Assembly (NCBI GenBank): GCA_965218625.1
Contig: CBDCLG010000012.1
Coordinates: forward strand, 1-64,000
Direction: 5' to 3'
DNA: 64,000 nt
Source: Bin5 sp965218625
GTDB taxonomy: Bacteria > Chloroflexota > Anaerolineae > Caldilineales > Caldilineaceae
Part shown: positions 15,827 through 23,895 of the stretch, one piece after another
Layout: each line of letters starts with the position of its first letter
Numbering within the stretch: position 1 is the stretch's first letter
Notes under the pieces: generated by a model
Databases searched by the model: none
The model's input: the letters and a program-made list of their open reading frames with translations, nothing else
Told to the model about the DNA's origin: nothing
Translations under genes and position numbers: made by a program

Positions 15827-17464
15827 CTAGCCAAACGCGGGTACGAAGAGCTCGCTGCCCAGGCGGAAACGCAGGTCGAGGCCATTCTCGTCGGACCCGA
15901 AGGCCCGCACCTGGGTCTGAATCTCAGTTGGGCCGTCGAAGGTTATCGGGCGTGTGGTGTGCAATGTTTCGCCGTCCCACAGCAGGCTGATTTCGCCGTT
16001 CTCCTCCTGGGCGGAGTAAGGCAGGTTCATCAGCGCCCACCAGTCCCAATCGGACGGCCACTTTCTCTGCAAGGTAACGTGCCCCTGATCGGCCGTGATG
16101 CCCAACCGATCCCAGACGGTCGGATGGACGTTCGGGGGCCGCTCACCAGCGCTGGCGGCCATCGCTTCGGCGGCGCGCGCCCAGGGCGCTGCATCGGCGT
16201 CTGCATCCGCCAGTTGAGTCAGTGCGCAGGCCGCATTGAGCGCGCGACAAGCAGCCTCCAGAGCTCCCGCATCCTGGCGGTCCGGGTCAGGAGATGCACG
16301 GCAGGCTTCAAAGGCGTTGAGCAGTTCGTTTGCGCAGCCGGCAATCGCCTTCTCGTGTGTCGCCAGCCACTCGGGATCAGGGTGGCGCCGGTGATGGGCT
16401 TGCAGCGCTGACAGATAGGCGGCCGAAGTGAACGGCAGGACCACGTCGGGCGCGTCGACGGGCGCGCGCGGCAATGTGGGGAGCTTCAGGGGCAGTGCGC
16501 CTCCGGTCCGCTCTGCAACGCGACGGGGCGTATCCAGCAGCGCGCGGCTTTGTTCGGGCGCGAAGGAGTCGAAGAGATCGACCAGTCCAGGCAAGGCGGT
16601 GATATTGCTATCGGCAGGCGCGAAGCCGGCGCGGGATCGTACAATTGTCTGCACGGCGTCTATCTTGGCGTCCTGCACTGTGCGGTTTGCCGCGGCATCG
16701 GGGGACCACAGGCGACCGCGATGGGTGATGTCATGCCAGCGGCTGCGGCTGCGCTTGAAGGCGCGTGAGATGTCGCGCTGGACGAGGAAGCCGTTCCAGG
16801 CCACTTGCTCGCCAACGTCACTCAGCGCCAGAATCAGGGGCAGGTCCACCTGTCCGGCGACGAGCACGTGGTAGACGAGCCGGGCCTGGGATTCGGTGGG
16901 GAATTCGACCAGGTCGGGCCGCCCTTCGGCGGCGCCAAAGACGCGCGTGCTCTCGGCGTTACGCTGCGCGTGTGCACCGCTGGCCTGGCCGGGCTCGCTT
17001 TGGGCGACGAGGAGTCCGTCGACCATGCGCTGCACGAGGGGCTCGCCCCAATCGATCTCAACACGAATTTGGATGAGGCGGTCGCCTTCGGCTTGCGCCT
17101 CCATCATCCAAAGGAGTGAGCGGTCGTAGTAGCTGTCGAGGGGAGCGAAGATGCGTTTGCTGACGATCACGCCCTCGACGCCGTAGATCGTTTCCTGGTA
17201 GCCGGGAAATAGCTGAAGGGCCAGGGGAAGAACGTCGTCCAGCTGTTCGCTGCTGATGCCGCTGCTGGTATAGATTGGCGCGTCAATGCGGATACGGATG
17301 GCGCGGGCATAGGGGCGACCGTGCCAGTGCCAGAGCAGGTCGGAGAGGTCACTGTCGCGGTCGGCGGCGAAGCGGAGCTCGCCGTTGGCGTGGGTGAAGC
17401 GGGCATCCTCGCTGATGTCGTCGTACTCTTCGAGTGTGGGTTGGTCGAGGGCTGGATCTGTCAC
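15827..17464 (-). CDS. Unrecognised 545-aa protein, possibly glycosidase-like
   Basis: The start is GTG 17464, immediately after the stop of the ABC ATPase gene, so it looks like the next cistron of the transporter operon. There is no signal peptide or membrane helix. The N-terminal third (about 1-200) is beta-rich with many aromatic residues (DLLWHWHGRPYAR). The middle and C-terminal parts are helical and rich in Ala and Asp (about 330-440), followed by a Trp-rich segment (KWPSDWDWWALMN, about 481) and a beta-rich end. The beta-sandwich plus alpha-helical layout resembles six-hairpin glycoside hydrolases, but I see no catalytic signature. Operon position suggests handling of an imported compound; this is inference only. 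Confidence 0.7.
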   Translation of the reverse strand: MTDPALDQPTLEEYDDISEDARFTHANGELRFAADRDSDLSDLLWHWHGRPYARAIRIRIDAPIYTSSGISSEQLDDVLPLALQLFPGYQETIYGVEGVIVSKRIFAPLDSYYDRSLLWMMEAQAEGDRLIQIRVEIDWGEPLVQRMVDGLLVAQSEPGQASGAHAQRNAESTRVFGAAEGRPDLVEFPTESQARLVYHVLVAGQVDLPLILALSDVGEQVAWNGFLVQRDISRAFKRSRSRWHDITHRGRLWSPDAAANRTVQDAKIDAVQTIVRSRAGFAPADSNITALPGLVDLFDSFAPEQSRALLDTPRRVAERTGGALPLKLPTLPRAPVDAPDVVLPFTSAAYLSALQAHHRRHPDPEWLATHEKAIAGCANELLNAFEACRASPDPDRQDAGALEAACRALNAACALTQLADADADAAPWARAAEAMAASAGERPPNVHPTVWDRLGITADQGHVTLQRKWPSDWDWWALMNLPYSAQEENGEISLLWDGETLHTTRPITFDGPTEIQTQVRAFGSDENGLDLRFRLGSELFVPAFG

Positions 17465-19060
17465 CTAATCGTTCTCGATTGTTTCGGCAGCAACGGACTG
17501 CTGCGAGTCGGGGTGGACTCCTGCCATCAGCAGGCCGATCGCCGCGCGGGTGGCCTGATTCCGGGGGAGGACGGCGCTGATGCGGCCGTGGAACATGACT
17601 GCGATGCGGTCGGAAAGCGCCATAATCTCATCCAGCTCATAGCTTACGAGGAGGACGGCGACGCCTTCGTCGCGCTTGGCGACGATTTGGCTGTGGATGA
17701 ATTCGATTGAGCCGACGTCGATGCCCCGGGTCGGTTGGGCGGCGATCAGGAGGCGAATGGGGCGGCTGAACTCGCGGGCGACGACCATTTTCTGCTGATT
17801 TCCGCCGGAGAGGTTTGCGCCCAACGTCCGGACTGAAGGCGTACGGACATCAAAACGCTCGACCAACTCTTCGGCATGTTGTGCGATTTCCTGCTGGTTC
17901 ATGGTCAAGCCGGAGGAGAAGGGTTGCTTGAAGTATGAACTGAGGACGAGATTGTCGGCCACCGTATAGGCATCGACCATCCCGTACATGTGACGGTCCT
18001 CGGGCACGTGGCAGGTGGCGCCCTCTTCGGTGATGCGGCGCGGGGGCGCGTTCGTCATATCGATACCGTTCATGAGTACGGCGCCGGCCGCGGCCGAACG
18101 CAGGCCGGTGAGCACCTCGACCAGTTCGGTCTGGCCGTTGCCCTGCACGCCGGCGACGCCGACGATTTCACCGCGGCTTAGGTCGAGCGAGACGCCGCGC
18201 AGGGCCGGTTCGCCCAGGTCGTTGAGCGCCTGCAAGTCGCTGATTTGCAAGAGCACGTCGCCCGTGGCGGCCGGCTGTTTCTCGACCTCGAGTGTCACCT
18301 TGCGCCCCACCATCATTGCGGCCAATTCCGCCTGCGAGGCAGTCTCGGGGTTGGCTTCACCGACCATTTCGCCGCGACGAAGCACGGCGATGCGGTCGGC
18401 GATGCGAAGAACTTCCTTGAGCTTGTGGGTGATGAAGATGATCGATTTGCCCTGGTTGCGGAGCAACTCCATCACGGCGAAGAGACCTTCGATCTCTTGC
18501 GGCGTCAAGACGGATGTCGGCTCATCGAGGATCAGGACATCGGCTTTCCTGTAAAGCGCCTTGAGGATTTCGACGCGCTGCTGAAACCCGACCGGGAGGT
18601 CTTCGATAATCGCGTCCGGGTCAACCGGCATGTTATAACGTTCGGCCAGCTCGCGTATGTGTGCCCCTACGCTTTCCCGGTCCAGGAGCCCGCCGCGAAC
18701 GCTTTCGCTGCCCAACATGATATTGTCGACAACGCTCATCACCGGCACCAGCTGGAAGTGCTGATGGACCATGCCGATGCCCAGCTCTATGGCGTCGCGC
18801 GGCGAGTGCATTTCGACAGAGCGGCCATCGACCAGTATCTCGCCCTCGGTAGGCTGGTAGAGTCCGTAGATGACGTTCATCAGCGTCGATTTGCCGGCCC
18901 CATTTTCGCCGAGCAGAGCCAGGATCTCACCGCGATGGAGCGTCAAATCGATCTCTTTGTTGGCGATGACTCCGGGAAAGAGCTTGGTGATGTTGCGAAC
19001 TTCAAGTTTGGCTTGGGCGTCGCCGTTCTGGCGGTCGGGCGTGTCCAGGGGCCGGCTCAT
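17465..19060 (-). CDS. Nucleoside/simple-sugar ABC transporter, duplicated ATP-binding protein
   Basis: The 531-aa protein carries two ABC domains in tandem, as in the RbsA/YufO class. Domain 1 has Walker A GENGAGKST (about residue 54), the variant signature LPVGFQQRVEILKA and Walker B LILDEPTSVL. Domain 2 has a degenerate Walker A (GVQGNGQTEL), signature LSGGNQQKMVVAREF and AAQPTRGID in place of DEPT. This asymmetry is normal for the family. It overlaps the upstream permease gene by ATGA. With the two permeases and the BMP lipoprotein it forms a complete importer, most likely for nucleosides. Confidence 0.93.
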   Translation of the reverse strand: MSRPLDTPDRQNGDAQAKLEVRNITKLFPGVIANKEIDLTLHRGEILALLGENGAGKSTLMNVIYGLYQPTEGEILVDGRSVEMHSPRDAIELGIGMVHQHFQLVPVMSVVDNIMLGSESVRGGLLDRESVGAHIRELAERYNMPVDPDAIIEDLPVGFQQRVEILKALYRKADVLILDEPTSVLTPQEIEGLFAVMELLRNQGKSIIFITHKLKEVLRIADRIAVLRRGEMVGEANPETASQAELAAMMVGRKVTLEVEKQPAATGDVLLQISDLQALNDLGEPALRGVSLDLSRGEIVGVAGVQGNGQTELVEVLTGLRSAAAGAVLMNGIDMTNAPPRRITEEGATCHVPEDRHMYGMVDAYTVADNLVLSSYFKQPFSSGLTMNQQEIAQHAEELVERFDVRTPSVRTLGANLSGGNQQKMVVAREFSRPIRLLIAAQPTRGIDVGSIEFIHSQIVAKRDEGVAVLLVSYELDEIMALSDRIAVMFHGRISAVLPRNQATRAAIGLLMAGVHPDSQQSVAAETIEND

Positions 19061-20136
19061 GCGCTGCCCTCCGTCTCGTAGACTTTGCCCTCAGCGGCGG
19101 GCGGCCGTACGCGACCGACGAGGCCGGAGACGGCTACGATGGTAACGACGTATGGAAGCATCGAGATGAACTGGCGAGGCACCTGGGTCACACCCGCGAG
19201 AAGCAGCTCGTTTTGCAGCGCCTGTGTGTAGCCGAAGAGCGCGGCCGCGCCGAGCGCGCCGAAGGGATTCCAGTTGCCGAAGATCATCGCGGCCAGGGAG
19301 ATGAAGCCCCGCCCCGCGGTCATGCCTTCCTGAAACTGGCCGACTGCTTCGAGGACAAGAAAAGCCCCGGCCAGTCCAGCCAGCATACCGCCGAGGGATG
19401 TGTTGACGTAGCGATAGCGATTGACATTGATGCCGACGGTATCGGCGGCGCGGGGATGCTCGCCGACGGCGCGCGTACGCAGGCCCCAGCGGGTGTAGGA
19501 GAGCCCGATATGAACAACGAGAACGAGGATCAGAGCCAGATAGGTAATTGGGGGGTTGTCAAAGAGGACAGGGCCGATGACGTCGATCTGCGACAGGCCG
19601 GGCACGGGAATGGAGCTGAACTTGCCCTCGGCGATGGCGTCGCGGTTGTAGAGATAGGAGGATGTTCCGAGGGCGAGAATGATGATTACGGTGCCGGAGA
19701 TAATCTGATCCATGCGGAAACGGATGGAGAAGAGAGCATGGACCGCGCCCATGAGCCCGCCGGTGGCCACGGCGACGGCCGCGCTGAATATGAGGCTGAC
19801 GGTGAGCGGCCAGTGGTTGGTGCTCGTCTTGGCGACGAAACCGGCGAAAGCGCCAGCCAGCATCATGCCTTCGATGCCAATGTTGATGATGCCGGAGCGT
19901 TCGCAGAGAATGCCGCTGAGCGCGCCGAGTACGAGAGGCACGGTGGCGCGAAGGGTGAAGTTGAGGGCGGAGATTCCGAAGAGGACGCGCAGCCAGGTGT
20001 GTTCTCCCAGCGGCGTCTTGTTGACCAGGACCGCCATAGCGACGAGCGCCAGCGCAAGAACCAGGGAGATTCCAGCGCGCCGGCCCATGCGGCTTGGGGT
20101 CGAGAGTTTCGGGATTGCGCTCACGAACCGCCCCAA
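19057..20136 (-). CDS. Nucleoside ABC transporter permease (YufQ/NupC type)
   Basis: The 359-aa BPD_transp_2 family permease has about nine hydrophobic segments and the family stretch IINIGIEGMMLAGAFAG (about 95). It forms the membrane channel with the permease encoded just upstream; the two genes overlap by 16 bp. A short charged cytoplasmic N-terminus precedes the first helix. Confidence 0.92.
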   Translation of the reverse strand: MGRFVSAIPKLSTPSRMGRRAGISLVLALALVAMAVLVNKTPLGEHTWLRVLFGISALNFTLRATVPLVLGALSGILCERSGIINIGIEGMMLAGAFAGFVAKTSTNHWPLTVSLIFSAAVAVATGGLMGAVHALFSIRFRMDQIISGTVIIILALGTSSYLYNRDAIAEGKFSSIPVPGLSQIDVIGPVLFDNPPITYLALILVLVVHIGLSYTRWGLRTRAVGEHPRAADTVGINVNRYRYVNTSLGGMLAGLAGAFLVLEAVGQFQEGMTAGRGFISLAAMIFGNWNPFGALGAAALFGYTQALQNELLLAGVTQVPRQFISMLPYVVTIVAVSGLVGRVRPPAAEGKVYETEGSA

Positions 20137-21257
20137 CTGGTGCTCACGGTCGAGGCTGCCTCTTCCAGGGGTTGCCGGCGCAGACGGAAGATCATGCGGA
20201 TGATCAGGGGCGCGGCGACGAAGGCGAGTACAAGCGCCTGAATAATCTGGATGATGTCAGCGGGAACGCCGGACTCGAACTGCATCTTGGAGGCGCCGCC
20301 GTCGAGCGCGCCAAACATGAAGGCGGCCAGCATGACGCCGAGGGGATGCGTCTGCCCGAGGAGCGCGATGGTGATGCCGTCGAACCCGACGGCGCCGCCG
20401 AATTCAGGGGCGAACTTGTGGTTGAGTCCCAGGGTCTCGATGGCGCCGGCCAACCCGGCGAGGCCGCCGGCGATCGCCATCGTCAGGATGATGGTGAAGT
20501 TGACGCGGATTCCGGCGTAGGCAGCAGCTTTCATGTTGTGGCCGACGGTCCGCATTTCGAAGCCGAGCGGCGTCTTGAAGATCAGCCACCAGACGAATAG
20601 CGCGGCGGCGACGGCGATGAATACGCCATAGTGGACGCGGTATGGCGGGCCGAAGAGCCAGGGGATTTGGGCAGAGGCCAGGACGTCTGGCGTTTCGGAG
20701 ATGGCGCCGGCCGTCTCGTCCCAGAGTGGACCGGGGGTCTGTCCCTGCGTGCCGCCGGCGTATACGGTCCAGCCGCCAATTAGGGAGGCCACATAGTTGA
20801 GCATGATGGTTACGATGACCTCGTGGGCGCCGGTGTAGACTTTCAGAATGCCTGGGATGGCGCCCCAGATCATGCCGCCGACGATGCCGGCGACCAGGGC
20901 AAGGGGCAGGTGAATGAAGACGGGCAGGCCTTCGAAGTTGATGCCGACGGCGACGGCGAAGATGGTGCCCATGACGAACTGGCCGGAGGCGCCGATGTTG
21001 AAGAGGCTGACCTTGAAGGCGACGGCAACCGATAGCCCGGTGAGGATAAATGGAATGGTTTTGCGGATTGTCCGGGCCCAGCCCTTGCCGTCTCCGAAGG
21101 CGCCCTGGAAGAGTCCGCTGTATGCGGCGAGGGGATCGTCGCCGGAGAGTATCATGACGATTGCACCGGTCAGGAGCGCGGCCAGAAGCGCGAGCAGGGG
21201 GATGAGGAGCGCTCGCAGCATACGGGAGAAGGCGATTTTCGGGTAGTCGATCGCCAT
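20121..21257 (-). CDS. Nucleoside ABC transporter permease (YufP/NupB type)
   Basis: The 378-aa partner permease of the BMP-type importer has about nine membrane segments and the family motif FNIGASGQFVMGTI (about 88). It is the first of three tightly overlapping cistrons (permease, permease, ATPase) and lies 230 bp downstream of bmpA, with a strong hairpin in that gap. Confidence 0.92.
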   Translation of the reverse strand: MAIDYPKIAFSRMLRALLIPLLALLAALLTGAIVMILSGDDPLAAYSGLFQGAFGDGKGWARTIRKTIPFILTGLSVAVAFKVSLFNIGASGQFVMGTIFAVAVGINFEGLPVFIHLPLALVAGIVGGMIWGAIPGILKVYTGAHEVIVTIMLNYVASLIGGWTVYAGGTQGQTPGPLWDETAGAISETPDVLASAQIPWLFGPPYRVHYGVFIAVAAALFVWWLIFKTPLGFEMRTVGHNMKAAAYAGIRVNFTIILTMAIAGGLAGLAGAIETLGLNHKFAPEFGGAVGFDGITIALLGQTHPLGVMLAAFMFGALDGGASKMQFESGVPADIIQIIQALVLAFVAAPLIIRMIFRLRRQPLEEAASTVSTSWGGS

Positions 21258-21384
21258 GGTTCATCTCCGTCGGGCACACAACTTCGGGTTGGCGACTCCG
21301 GCTGACCGGGCAGCGATTGCGGGCGGGGCCGCAGCCTGAATTTGGACCAGGGCCGGAGCGCCCGGCGGCTGCCCTGTATAGAGA

Positions 21385-21414
21385 AGCGGGAGGCGTTTGC
21401 AATGGCCTCCCGCT
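21385..21414 (-). promoter_or_regulatory. Intercistronic hairpin between bmpA and the permease genes
   Basis: AGCGGGAGGC and GCCTCCCGCT form a perfect 10-bp stem around a 10-nt loop. On the minus strand it follows the bmpA stop by about 75 nt. Only a short TTCTCT follows the stem, so it is a poor intrinsic terminator. It would fit a partial terminator or a 3'-end stabiliser that yields more binding protein than permease. Confidence 0.6.
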
Positions 21415-21487
21415 CCTGTGAGATTGGCGCCGCGTGCGTGGTGAGCGCCGGCGACAATCCAAGTCACTGCTTCAGGACCCGGACGGC

Positions 21488-22567
21488 TCAGTTGCCGTAT
21501 CCGGTGTCGATCGATCCGTCGATAAGGCCGGCCTTTGTCTCTTCGAGAAGGTCCTTCAGCTCCTGCGGGACCTTGTCGTCGAAGTCGTGGAAGGGGGCAA
21601 GGTCGGCATCGCCGAAGTAGTTGCCGCCGGGAAAGGCGCCTTCGCTGGCGAGGTTGACGAGGTCGACGACGCCGGGCGTGATGAGCTTCATTGCGCTGGA
21701 GACGAGGCAGGGATGGGCGGCGGGGACGGTATTCCACTGGTCGGTGTCGACGCCGATGCAGAATACGGTCTCGCCGGCGCCATCGGCGGTTGCGATCTCC
21801 TGGAGGGCGCCGTTGCCGGTGATGCCGCCGGCGCCGAAGATGACGTCAGCGCCCTGGTCGAGGGCCTGTTTGGCGGTGGCGGCGCCCCATTCGGGGTCTA
21901 CGAAGGCCTGGGAGATTTCGCCGGGATGGTAGGTTGAGATGACATTGATGTCCGGGTTCACGGACTTGGCGCCGGCGATGTAGCCCTCGTTAAAGGCGAC
22001 GACGGGAGGCACGAGGTCGGTGCCGAGGACGGCGGCGATCGTGCCGGTCTTGGAGAGGCTACCGGCCAGGACGCCGGCCAGATAGCCGGAGTGGTCCTCA
22101 TTGAAGATGAGGCCGGCGACGTTGGCCAGGGTTTCGCCCTGGAACTGGTCGATGCCGATGAAGTAGACGTCGGGGTTGTCCCTGGCTGCGGTCAGAGTGG
22201 CGTCGCCGAGGGCGAAGCCGACGCTGACGATAACGTTGTAGTCGGCGTCGATGAACTGCTGGATGTTGTCGGCGTAGTCCTTGGCGTCCTGGGTCTCAAT
22301 ATATTTGAAGTCATCTTCGGCGAGGCCGAGGCCCTCGGCAGCCTGGACAACGCCTTCCCAGGCGGATTGGTTGAAGCTGCGGTCGTTGACGCGACCGACG
22401 TCGGTAACGAGGCCGACTTTGAACTCGCCGGCCATACCGTCGTCAGCGGTTGCGCCGGAATCTGCCTCGGTGGCCGGCATGGGTGGGGGCGGCGGGGCGC
22501 AGGCGGCCAGGAGAAGGGCAAGCGCGGTGAGGATTGTGACAAAAGTAATCAGACGTGAAGAGTTCAT
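21488..22567 (-). CDS. bmpA: BMP-family substrate-binding lipoprotein
   Basis: The 359-aa protein has a signal peptide ending in the lipobox LLAAC (Cys about residue 21), a flexible Pro/Ala/Asp linker, and then the BMP domain (FKVGLVTDVGRVNDRSFNQ). It is the extracytoplasmic receptor of the nucleoside-type ABC importer encoded downstream. The start ATG 22567 has AAAGGAG eight bases before it; the open frame reaching 22810 is spurious. Confidence 0.93.
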   Translation of the reverse strand: MNSSRLITFVTILTALALLLAACAPPPPPMPATEADSGATADDGMAGEFKVGLVTDVGRVNDRSFNQSAWEGVVQAAEGLGLAEDDFKYIETQDAKDYADNIQQFIDADYNVIVSVGFALGDATLTAARDNPDVYFIGIDQFQGETLANVAGLIFNEDHSGYLAGVLAGSLSKTGTIAAVLGTDLVPPVVAFNEGYIAGAKSVNPDINVISTYHPGEISQAFVDPEWGAATAKQALDQGADVIFGAGGITGNGALQEIATADGAGETVFCIGVDTDQWNTVPAAHPCLVSSAMKLITPGVVDLVNLASEGAFPGGNYFGDADLAPFHDFDDKVPQELKDLLEETKAGLIDGSIDTGYGN

Positions 22568-22733
22568 TTGGATTCTCCTTTGCGGAAGTAGATAGGCTGC
22601 TCGCCAGGCCGGTCGGAGCGAAATTGCAGGCAGATCAGGATCAGGCGATTTTCGGATAAATCGCGCTATGTAGGACCGTGTTGCGCCGGAATGGCCGCGA
22701 CGGCGGCGGCATATCTTGTCGAAACGTGTTCGT

Positions 22734-22762
22734 ATTATATGCGAGTTGCGGTGTACCGGCAA
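22734..22762 (-). promoter_or_regulatory. Promoter of the bmpA-ABC operon
   Basis: On the minus strand TTGCCG (22762-22757), a 17-bp spacer and TATAAT (22739-22734) form a strong promoter. The leader to the ATG would be about 160 nt. It contains a small hairpin (GCGATTT/AAATCGC), but I see no known riboswitch. Confidence 0.65.
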
Positions 22763-23179
22763 GGTGAAAGGAAGCGGCGGGCAGAATCTTTGAGCCAGGT
22801 GGCATGACAACGGCGCCCGGTGTCGGGCCAGCTGGGCGAACAGCAGGAGCCGCAGTATCTTACGGTTCCGGCCGCGCCCAGTCGCGCAATGCCGCCCTAT
22901 ATATTCTTTCGGAATGAAGATTCTTTGCTGGTTTTTTGTCTTCAGTCTTACTGATTCTTGGAATGCTCATCAAGTCTTTTGTTCGAGTTGGCGTACTTCG
23001 GTCGCCAAGTGTCCTGGCAGACGGAGCCACTAGCTGCATAGTGGTTTGCGAATATACTCGAATTCGCGTGAAGGGCCGCGGCTGCAATCGGGCATAGTTT
23101 CGAACTATTGTACTGCATTTCTTGCTTTTTGTTGCAAGGTTGTAGGAAATGACCTGCCCTGGCGAAGGCCAGGAATGGG
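22763..23179. other. Intergenic stretch without a supported gene
   Basis: This A+T-richer stretch between the bmpA promoter and MITE copy 2 contains open frames that look random and a short hairpin (TTGGCG/CGCCAA near 22993-23013). I see no tRNA, known small RNA or coding family. The segment CAGGAATGGG (23170-23179) is the left flanking direct repeat of MITE copy 2. Confidence 0.5.
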
Positions 23180-23394
23180 CAGGGCAATCGTATCTAAATC
23201 CGGACGCCGAAATGTCCCACGAAGGGCGCCCACAAGGGGCGCCCCTACCAATGGTCAACTGTTTTCGGCCAGGAAACCGAACTCCAGAAGGGAGGCCCCT
23301 ACAATGTAGTGCACTGTTTTCGGCAGTTTTTTCGGAGTTGGGCTCGAATCAGGTAGTGTCGCGGATCCTGGCCCAATGCGATGCAATCGCCCTG
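23180..23394. repeat. MITE-like element, copy 2
   Basis: This 215-bp homologue of the element at 5656-5849 has ends CAGGGCAATCG and CAATCGCCCTG, inverted with mismatches. It is flanked by perfect 10-bp direct repeats CAGGAATGGG at 23170-23179 and 23395-23404. The internal hairpin is GGGCGCCC-ACAA-GGGGCGCC; compared with copy 1 both arms changed together (AC/GT to GC/GC), so pairing is preserved. It ends 33 bp before the extended -10 of rsfS. There is no coding content. Confidence 0.85.
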
Positions 23395-23426
23395 CAGGAA
23401 TGGGGGGCCGAATAGGTCCGGGACTG

Positions 23427-23435
23427 TGATATACT
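23427..23435 (+). promoter_or_regulatory. Extended -10 promoter of rsfS
   Basis: TGA-TATACT (23427-23435) is an extended -10 element just right of MITE copy 2. Transcription would start near 23442. Confidence 0.5.
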
Positions 23436-23452
23436 GGAAGGCCGACTTTACG

Positions 23453-23830
23453 ATGGGAACCAAAAAGGAGGCTGAACTGAATAGCAACGAGCTGGCGCGA
23501 AAGATCGTTGAAATTATTGAGGAGAAGCAGGCGGCGGAAATCGTTCTACTCGACGTAAGTGAACAGACCAGCATCGCCACATATTTTGTGCTGGGCACAG
23601 TGGACAATGAGCGGCAGGCGAATTCGATCCGCGATGACTTATGGCAGCAACTCCAGGTTGAGGAAAAGATGCGGCCGTTGAACGTCCACGATTTTAGGCA
23701 GGAGGGTGGCGGATGGCTGCTGGCAGATTACGGCGACGTGATTTTGCATCTTTTCACGGAGGAGACGCGCCACCACTTTGACCTGGAAGGGCTGTGGAGC
23801 GATGCGCAGGTCGTGCTGAAGATCCTGTAA
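23453..23830 (+). CDS. rsfS: Ribosomal silencing factor RsfS
   Basis: The product of about 125 aa belongs to the Iojap/RsfS family, which binds ribosomal protein uL14 and blocks subunit joining when nutrients are short. Family motifs are ELARKIVE, IVLLDVSEQTSIATYFVL and the C-terminal LLADYGDVILHLF. The ATG at 23453 has no Shine-Dalgarno. A perfect AGGAGG (23466-23471) lies inside the frame, five bases before CTG 23477, and starting there would match the usual family N-terminus better. The true start is therefore uncertain. Confidence 0.92.
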   Translation: MGTKKEAELNSNELARKIVEIIEEKQAAEIVLLDVSEQTSIATYFVLGTVDNERQANSIRDDLWQQLQVEEKMRPLNVHDFRQEGGGWLLADYGDVILHLFTEETRHHFDLEGLWSDAQVVLKIL

Positions 23831-23895
23831 AGGCGTTTTGTGAGTTTCTAGTTTTTCTTTTTCGCTTTCAGTTCTTGGTTGATGCCGGGGCGGCG

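Noticed and set aside
22860..23258. 132-codon frame on the minus strand
   Set aside because: It begins inside MITE copy 2 and its product has no recognisable pattern or ribosome-binding site.
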